Part shown: piece after piece, positions 57,546 through 64,000 of the stretch
Position numbering within the stretch: the stretch's first letter is position 1
Layout of the letters: every line of letters starts with the position of its first letter
DNA from: Gordionus sp. m RMFG-2023
Lineage: Eukaryota; Nematomorpha; Gordioida; Chordodea; Parachordodidae
Reading direction: 5' to 3'
Length of the DNA stretch: 64,000 bases
NCBI RefSeq assembly: GCF_954871325.1
Contig: NC_088779.1
Span: 11,968,846 to 12,032,845 of the forward strand
Notes under the pieces: model-generated
What the model was told of the DNA's origin: nothing
The model's input: the letters and a program-made list of their open reading frames with translations, nothing else
The model's database searches: none
Translations under genes and position numbers: made by a program

Positions 57546-58669
57546 GATATTTTAAATCATTATTTATATAACCTATTTCATTATAAAGTTATTGTTTACA
57601 TTGAAATTTTAATAAATAAAAATTCATATATATGACTGATTTAGATAATAACAATATAAATAGATTTTTTGCATGAATAGTATAATCAGAGGGGGGCATA
57701 TTTTACTAGATATATCCAAATAGTAGTTTCTAAGATTTAAAATTGATTTAAAAGATTAAAGAAAAAATATTTTTAAATTTGTTGTTCCCAAAAATATCAT
57801 GTTTATATTAATGCATCTTTCTAGTTCAACTCCATTCCGGTTGGCTCAAAAAATTTAACATATATGATACTATTATCATCTGCCCAGAGGTTTAAGTGTT
57901 TCCCAACAAGATCATATTAACCTAATTTAAAAATAATGGATATGAGTAATGTGATAATTTCAAAATATATATATTAAAATAATTTCAAAAGGGAGTTGAG
58001 AATTAGATATGTCACTTATCTATGATACATATTCACTGAAATTTTAATTTAACATGTTTACAATTTGTTATTTTACCCTGTAAGTTCAAAAAAATTAAAT
58101 AAAAAATTAAAAATGATAATTGTCACTTATCTATGGTAGATCTCCATTGAAATTTTAATTTAACATGTTTATAATATATATTTTACCCATTTGCTTTAAA
58201 AAATTTCACAAAATTTTAAAAATAACGATATACCTATTCGAAATATTCGTCCTCTAGTCGACTTAAGTTCACGATTCAAATGGAAAACTCATGTTCTCGA
58301 CTCAAATCGACTTGAGTGCATGACTCGAGTTGACTGGAGTTCACGACTTGAGTCGGCTTGAGTTCACGACCGAGTCGACTTGAGTTCACGACCGAGTCGA
58401 CTTGAGTTCACGACTTGAGTCGACTTGAGTTCACGACTCAAGTTCACGACTCGAGTTCACGACTAACGACTTCAGACTCTGAGTCGGAGTCGGGTGAACT
58501 CGACTTTTTAATAACACTAAATATCAAAATTAAAATATTGTACCTTTTCTTTGTTACGAGAGTTGTAGTTCGATTCTCTTTTTTGAAAAATAGCGATTAG
58601 CGCCTTTTTTGAGAGTAAAAGTAGCGCGCTACTCTGCTACATTTAAATTTATAATAAAGATTAACAGAG

Positions 58670-58732
58670 ATGGCCGATAGCGGGCCCAAACCTTATTTAT
58701 TTGCTAGTACTAAATTATTTAACCCTTTAGAG
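58670..58732 (+). CDS. Putative first coding exon of an unrecognised gene
   Basis: ATG in fair context (acagagATGG), 21 codons MADSGPKPYLFASTKLFNPL E, then a gttagt donor at 58733. G+C is raised relative to the flanks, as in the real exons of this window. A candidate second exon follows at 59087 in matching phase. I do not recognise the protein. It lies 150 bp beyond the 6-kb hAT. Confidence 0.35.
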
Positions 58733-59086
58733 GTTAGTTTTTTCGATGCTATTTTGGCACTAAAAAATATCATATTTAAAATTATATTTAAGAAGAAATC
58801 TTCCCTCCATTTTATTCGAAAGATTTTTTATCTGTCCATAAAATTTAAGCTTGAAAATTGATTCTTCATTTTATCTATAATCCAAAATTTTGGAAACTAT
58901 CAAATTTTAGTATATTTTTGTCCCGAGAACTTGTAAAAAAATTTTGATTTCATTTTATTTGCTATTTTATATTGAACTTTTATTTTTATTTCGATCCCTT
59001 AGATTTATTTTAAAAGCTTCTTTAATTTTTCTCTGAATTTTTAAAAAATTATATGCACGATATTTTTCATTTACCTTTTTTAATAG

Positions 59087-59171
59087 GTGTCTCTCCTAAA
59101 AAATGGTAAAGTTTTATTTAAAGTTGAACTTAAAGTATCAAAATTTGTAAATGATTCGGCATTATTGGATG
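59087..59171 (+). CDS. Putative second exon of the 58670 gene
   Basis: Acceptor cctttttttaatag ends at 59086; donor gttgat at 59172. Reads VSLLKNGKVLFKVELKVSKF, then VNDSALLD, phase 1 at the end. Joined in phase 0 to 58670-58732. The family is not recognised and later exons were not found; a weak possibility. Confidence 0.28.
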
Positions 59172-60236
59172 GTTGATCAGATTTAGAATCTCTAAATGTC
59201 TCGGGAATAGTTCAGTGAAAATATAATACCTTTATCAGGGGTATGTTGCAAGGGGGCGGGGCTAAGTCTCCACTAATTTTTTTTTATTTTTAGCCCTCTT
59301 TCAAATTTTGAGAAAAGGCTGACCTCCCTTCCCGCCTAAAAATTTTATATTTATTTAAAAGTGTTATATTTAAATCCCGTTTCTCCTTATTGTTATAAAA
59401 ATTAAAATTTAAAAAATCTTTTTCATATATTTTATAGTCACCTGGTAGATAGAGAGAAGCAAGAAGTTTTATTTTTCAATATGTTTATCTATATTATTTT
59501 TGTAAAATTTTTTAAAAGTCGCCGCCTCTGCTTTATTTAAATATATTGAGTTTCACCACCAAGTAGTAGTAATAACTAGCTCCACTTTTAATAAGTTTTG
59601 AGCCAACTCTAAAAAGGCTGAACCAACTTTTTAAGTGTAAACTATCATCTCAGCCTCGATACGTTTAAACTTAAAGGATAACTCAAAAAATATCCACCAG
59701 CCTTGCCACAGGGCTTAGCGAATATTTTCGACTGCTGATTTAGGCGATTTTACTACGGGCAAGAAATAGTCCAATTTTTACAAAATCTAAATGATTAAAT
59801 AGGAATTTGAAATTTTCATATTGATAGATTGTAATTTACTATGAAAGAAATTGATATTATTTTTATCAGGAATGCCTTTTTACCAATTAATCATTTTTTT
59901 ACGATAGATTGATATATAAAAAATAGTTCATAAGAACATGTTGACAATAAAATATTATGTAGTCAGCGTCTACGTGCCAGGAAATTTATTATGAGGAAAC
60001 TTTCCTCAAATCTACCCCTACCCTCCTAAAAAAATTTGCGCCTTTCGGGCAAATATTTACCTTCCCATTTTGCTCTAACAATACCATGATATTAATTTAA
60101 GATAATGAGCCACCATATATATTCTCAAAACAATTCTAATTAAACAGGCCTCATTCTCATGATTATTAGGACAGAAATAACAAATAATTATTATTTGGCG
60201 GTAATCATTAGTTGATGATAATAAACTAGTTATTAC
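59172..60236. other. No gene recognised
   Basis: A/T-rich with a GC-richer patch at 59700-59770 (gccttgccacagggcttagc) and a caggggtatgttgcaagggg word at 59237 that looks like a hAT terminus without a partner. Confidence 0.4.
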
Positions 60237-60625
60237 TAGAGGTCTGCAATGGGTGGGTTTCCTACAAGAAAGCCAGCCCACTCATTTTAAATATTTTCAA
60301 GCCAGCCCACTTATTTTAAATATTCAACTCGCCCACCATCCATTTATCTTATAATATTATTTAACCCGTCAGCCCGCCCATTATTTAAAAATTATTTTAA
60401 TGGCTATTTTAGAGATATGAAAAATAAACCTAATATTTAAATAAATTCTAGTCTGTTCTGCTCATTTCACCTGAAAAATATTAAAAATTTATCCGCATAT
60501 TTCTTTAAAAATATTTATAACACGCCCGCCACCCGCCAAATGTTAAAATATTTTATAAAACCCTACCACCCAAAGTTTGGGTGGGGAGGGGACTTAAAAT
60601 AAAATCCTCTCATTGCAGACCTCTA
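60237..60625. mobile_element. 389-bp hAT-like miniature element
   Basis: Ends TAGAGGTCTGCAATG and CATTGCAGACCTCTA (perfect 15-bp inverted repeat), flanked by gttattac (60229-60236) and gttgttgc (60626-60633), 6 of 8 identical. The interior has gcccgccc/gccagccc blocks and A/T runs. Confidence 0.75.
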
Positions 60626-61108
60626 GTTGTTGCTGATCGTATTCTAAATATTAGCCACGAGCTTATATATTTCAATCTTTACTAAAATGTTATCTTTAAA
60701 TGATTGATAATAAATATTTATTAATAATTATAAATTTTTCTTATCATTAAATTTATTTTTGATAATATATAAAATATCGTACCCCTACTCCACCCCCTCA
60801 CCAAGTTTTTACGCAATAAACCAATGATCTTTATGTACTAGAGAAAATTACGTACAAAAGTTTAACGAGCCGAATCAGAATTTATAAATAAAATGAATAG
60901 AAAGACTCTTGCTAATACTTTAAATTAAAAATTGCATAATTTGTTGTTTTTAAGGAAAATTTGCATGTTTTACTTTGCTTAATTCATTCCTTGAACGAAT
61001 CCCTTCTGCCTTTCAACTGATTACTTATTAAACAAGGCGTATCATTTATGGTAATCAGGTTTTCATACAATTCCTATCTATCTTGTTCTAAATTTATTTT
61101 GTTCCGGC

Positions 61109-61366
61109 TGAAGGAAACAAGTTAAATTTGTGTTTTAAATTCTTTTTATTTCTACTTTTAAAAATCAAATAATAATAATCATAATAACAATCAACTGGTA
61201 TATATAATAAAACATTTCAATAGATATTCAAATTAATACAATTAACATTAAAATAAATTATTTCAACTGATTACAAATTTAAATTAACATGACAATAAAT
61301 TATTTCAACTGATCACAAATATAAATTAACATGACAATAAATTATGTTAATTGAACACAATTAACA
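61109..61366 (-). repeat. 3' LTR of the 61109-63772 element
   Basis: Contains an internal duplication of an aattaacatgacaataaatt unit that the partner LTR has once. Confidence 0.78.
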
Positions 61367-61715
61367 TTTCCCTCTTCAACAAAGTATCAAGTTACTGCTC
61401 GGTGAGCGCATAAGTCTATGTTTGAGTCGCGTGAGTCCATACGTTTTAGTAGGTTGGATAAAATTGTTACGTTCATTATCATAAGGAATAATTGAGCAAA
61501 TTTGAATATATGGAATACGGAATAAAATTTTAAATTTGGAAAAAAGAATTTGGAATAAAAATTTTGGAATATGGAATGATAAATATGTAGAATTCCGTAA
61601 GAATGATAAATCAAAAAAGATTATTATATAATATTTCGCGTTTTTTCAAATTTTGCGTTTTATATATTTTATTTTAATAATTTAAGTTACGTTTTAATAT
61701 TTTATTTTAATAATT

Positions 61716-62483
61716 TAAGTTCAATAGATTAGGTAGACATCTCAATAGATTAAGCATTGGTCATATAATAGATTAGGTAGTCATCTCAATAGGTAGTCAT
61801 CTCAATAGGTAGTCATCTCAATAGATTAGGTAGTCATCTCAATAGATTAGGCATTGATTATGTCAATAGATTAGGTAGTCATCTCAATAGATTAAGCATT
61901 GGTCAATAGATTAGGTAGTCATCTCAATAGATTAGGCAGTCATATCAATGTCATATCAATGTCATATCAATGTCATATCAATGTCATATCAATGTCATAT
62001 CAATGTCATATCAATAGATTAGGTAGTCATCTCAATAGATTAGGTATTCATATCAATAGATTAGGTAGTCATCTCAATAGTAGTCATCTCAATAGGTAGT
62101 CATCTCAATAGGTAGTCATCTCAATAGGTAGTCATCTCAATAGGTAGTCATCTCAATAGGTAGTCATCTCAATAGGTAGTCATCTCAATAGGTAGTCATC
62201 TCAATAGATTAGGTAGTCATCTCAATAGATTAGGCATTGATCATGTCAATAGATTAGGTAGTCATCTCAATAGGTAGTCATCTCAATAGGTAGTCATCTC
62301 AATAGGTAGTCATCTCAATAGATTAGGTAGTCATCTCAATAGATTAGGTAGTCATCTCAATAGATTAGGTAGTCATCTCAATAGATTAGGCATTGATCAT
62401 ATTAAGCATTGGTCATATAATAGATTAGGTAGTCATCTCAATAGATTAGGCAGTCATATAAATAGATTAGGTAGTCATCTCAT
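61716..62483. repeat. Minisatellite, 21/16/11-bp units
   Basis: Main unit AATAGATTAGGTAGTCATCTC (21 bp), a shorter form AATAGGTAGTCATCTC (16 bp) lacking ATTAG, and eight tandem TCATATCAATG units (11 bp) near 61931-62013. Some units carry gcattgatcat. Frames reading MSYQCHINVI and similar are repeat translation, not a protein. Confidence 0.9.
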
Positions 62484-62678
62484 ATTAGTCCACCACCCAG
62501 AGCCAGGGCACGATAAGTTACCTAATAAGGTCCTAGCCTTAGATGCGTCAGACGCAATGTAATCCTCAAAGTATGTCTCAACCATATCAAGGTATGTGTC
62601 CGTCATCTCTCCAATAAGTTTTGGAAATCTGAGATACGGATCGCATATAGCAGTAAGTTTATTGTCCATAATTAGCAT
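62475..62678 (-). pseudogene. gag-like fragment within the LTR element (fossil)
   Basis: 67 codons with YLRFPKLIGEMTDTYLDMVE, then EDYIASDASKARTLLGNLSC and GSGWW. The layout (P.(F/L).G....Y...+E.Y......KA..LL..L.G.A..WW) resembles the retrotransposon gag domain. Its strand and position after the primer-binding-like site fit the element. Short and of uncertain family. Confidence 0.45.
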
Positions 62679-63543
62679 TAAGTTTATTGTCCATAATTAG
62701 CATTAAGTTTATTGTCCATAATTAGTATTAAGTTTATTGTCCATAATAAAAATTTTACTTTAAGAAAATACTATATGTTTTAAGTTATGAATTTCATATC
62801 GAACAAAAAAAATTATGTTCATCATCAAACGGAATTAAATAATTATATGTCTTTAAATTTTATATCGTCAAAGCAAATCAAAAAAAAATCCTATGCTTTA
62901 ATTTTGAGTCGTCAAAGGAAATTAGATAATTCAATCTCATTGAATTTAAATCGTCAAAGGAAATTGGATAATTCTTTAAATTTAAGTTAAAGAAAAACTA
63001 GATTATTCTAAATCTCTAATTTTGAGTTATAAATGAAAATCAGATAATATTATGTCTTTATAATTAAATTATCAAAATAGATAAGAAAATACTATAACAT
63101 GAAAAAATGTGTAATTCGTATTCAATTTATATACTATAATTTGTAGCATAATAAGCGTATCAAAATATAAATTGGCGTAAAATGGTAAGTTTTAACATTT
63201 TGTGATCACGCAATCTATGAACATAAAGTTCTTATCTTGAATAATATGCGGTCTCCCATTCATTAACATATAATTGCGTAGCATCACAACCACACATATC
63301 ACGAGCATATGTGCGATGAAAATAGTGTCCGGCAAATTAATCGCCTTAAATTCAAAATTTAAAAAAAAAATTTTTTTTTAACCTTTTGTATATGTATATA
63401 TATCAGAATAATATTTGACTATTTTTTTTTTTTAAAAAAAAGACAAGTCATATCCTTCGAATTTAATTTTCTTTTTACTTTTTTTAAATTTAAATTTTAT
63501 ATATTTTGTTATTTTTTTTTTACAAAAACGCGCTGGGGCACCA

Positions 63544-63772
63544 TGAAGGATAGTAAACAAGTTATATTTTGTGTTTTAAATTCTTTTTATTTTACTTTTA
63601 AAAATCAAATAATAATAATCATAATATGTATAACAATCAACTGGTATATATAATAAAACATTTCAATAGATATTCAAATTAATACTCAATCAACATTAAA
63701 ATAAATTATTTCAACTGATCACAAATTTAAATTAACATGACAATAAATTATGTTAATTGAACACAATTAACA
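63544..63772 (-). repeat. 5' LTR of the 61109-63772 element
   Basis: TG..CA ends, adjacent to the primer-binding-like 15-mer and to the ccggc duplication. Confidence 0.78.
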
Positions 63773-63777
63773 CCGGC

Positions 63778-64000
63778 AATTAGGGATTCGTTGCTTAAAT
63801 CGAACTCATTCAACCAATTCCTCGATTACCATGCTATAAATTCTTCAATAACGTTCTCTTTTGTTAAACTCGATCTGTTAAATGACTAGTTACATTTTAC
63901 AATTGACTTGAAAATTAACTGTGAAATTTTTCCTTATCTTTTGCAAGAATGGTAAAATAAACGTTGGGATTAAACCTCATTCTAGTTAAATTCTTTAACA
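63778..64000. other. No feature recognised
   Basis: Flank of the LTR element to the window end; I see no gene or repeat that I can support. Confidence 0.4.

Larger units (their letters stand above)
52503..58519 (+). mobile_element. 6-kb hAT transposon with satellite-like termini and a nested hAT
   Basis: Ends TAGTGTTGTTAA and TTAATAACACTA, flanked by aatatcaa at 52495-52502 and 58520-58527. Each sub-terminus is a tandem array of the 21-mer GAACTCAAGTCGACTCAAGTC and relatives, in opposite orientations (about 52587-52730 and 58260-58490). Next to the left array are longer units with GTCGACTAGAGGACGAATA recurring up to about 55085, interrupted by the hAT at 52959. Plus-strand 57390-57545 reads APCTQVSVERAFSALALTV, RTRLDKDILDDILIIKLN, the hAT dimerisation domain. 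Without the insert it would be about 4.15 kb. Confidence 0.85.
61109..63772 (-). mobile_element. Short LTR retroelement fossil containing a minisatellite
   Basis: Direct repeats at 61109-61366 and 63544-63772, TG..CA bounded, flanked by a 5-bp duplication ccggc (61104-61108 and 63773-63777). Read on the minus strand, the 5' LTR (63772-63544) is followed at once by TGGTGCCCCAGCGCG (63543-63529), a primer-binding-site-like 15-mer. The 3' LTR is preceded by the purine tract gaagagggaaa (61377-61367). Between them are a short gag-like frame and a minisatellite of about 770 bp; no pol is seen. Non-autonomous. The LTRs remain very similar outside a length difference, so it is fairly young. Confidence 0.8.

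Noticed and set aside
61899-62099. 66-codon frame with HINVISMSYQC repeats
   Set aside because: Pure translation of the minisatellite.

Overview
The window is AT-rich (about one quarter G+C) animal nuclear DNA. Three host genes can be read as spliced exons with matching intron phases: a type II activin/TGF-beta receptor (ACVR2 family, plus strand, exons between 2390 and 9470), a SIKE1/FGFR1OP2-family coiled-coil protein (minus strand, exons between 14862 and 10498), and the heparan-sulfate polymerase EXT1 (plus strand, eight exons between 24523 and 51320, apparently complete at about 725 residues). All three families belong to animals. Long AT-rich introns, exons visible as islands of higher G+C and a very high load of DNA transposons point to an invertebrate with fast-evolving proteins; I cannot name the phylum. 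A fourth, unrecognised gene may begin at 58670.

Layout. 1-2389: an inverted-repeat element and a hAT transposon upstream of, or in the first intron of, the receptor gene, whose 5' exon(s) I did not find. 2390-9470: receptor gene. 9471-10497: short convergent intergenic stretch. 10498-14862: SIKE1-like gene, with two nested miniature elements and a deleted hAT in its intron. 14981-22011: a nest of elements, an inverted-repeat element with arms of about 260-270 bp, one arm split by an LTR retroelement, and with hAT remnants and a roughly 590-bp hairpin inside. 22096-24149: a degraded hAT. 24523-51320: EXT1, whose introns hold a retroelement nuclease fragment, a foldback element, three TIR transposons with clear target-site duplications (two hAT, one possibly Harbinger-like), a piggyBac, and a dispersed repeat carrying tRNA-like Pol III boxes. 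52503-58519: a 6-kb hAT with satellite-like ends and another complete-ended hAT inside it. 60237-60625: a miniature hAT. 61109-63772: a short LTR retroelement on the minus strand filled with a minisatellite.

The host genes are not a pathway cluster: the receptor is a membrane kinase for activin/BMP ligands, SIKE1 is a STRIPAK-complex adaptor, and EXT1 makes heparan sulfate in the Golgi. What stands out is the transposon ecology (many hAT families with perfect 8-bp duplications, deletion derivatives that keep only the dimerisation domain, and a miniature element carried as a passenger in three hAT copies), a kinase with a large insertion just before its catalytic loop, and poly-C runs that lie on the sense strand of the gene containing them.
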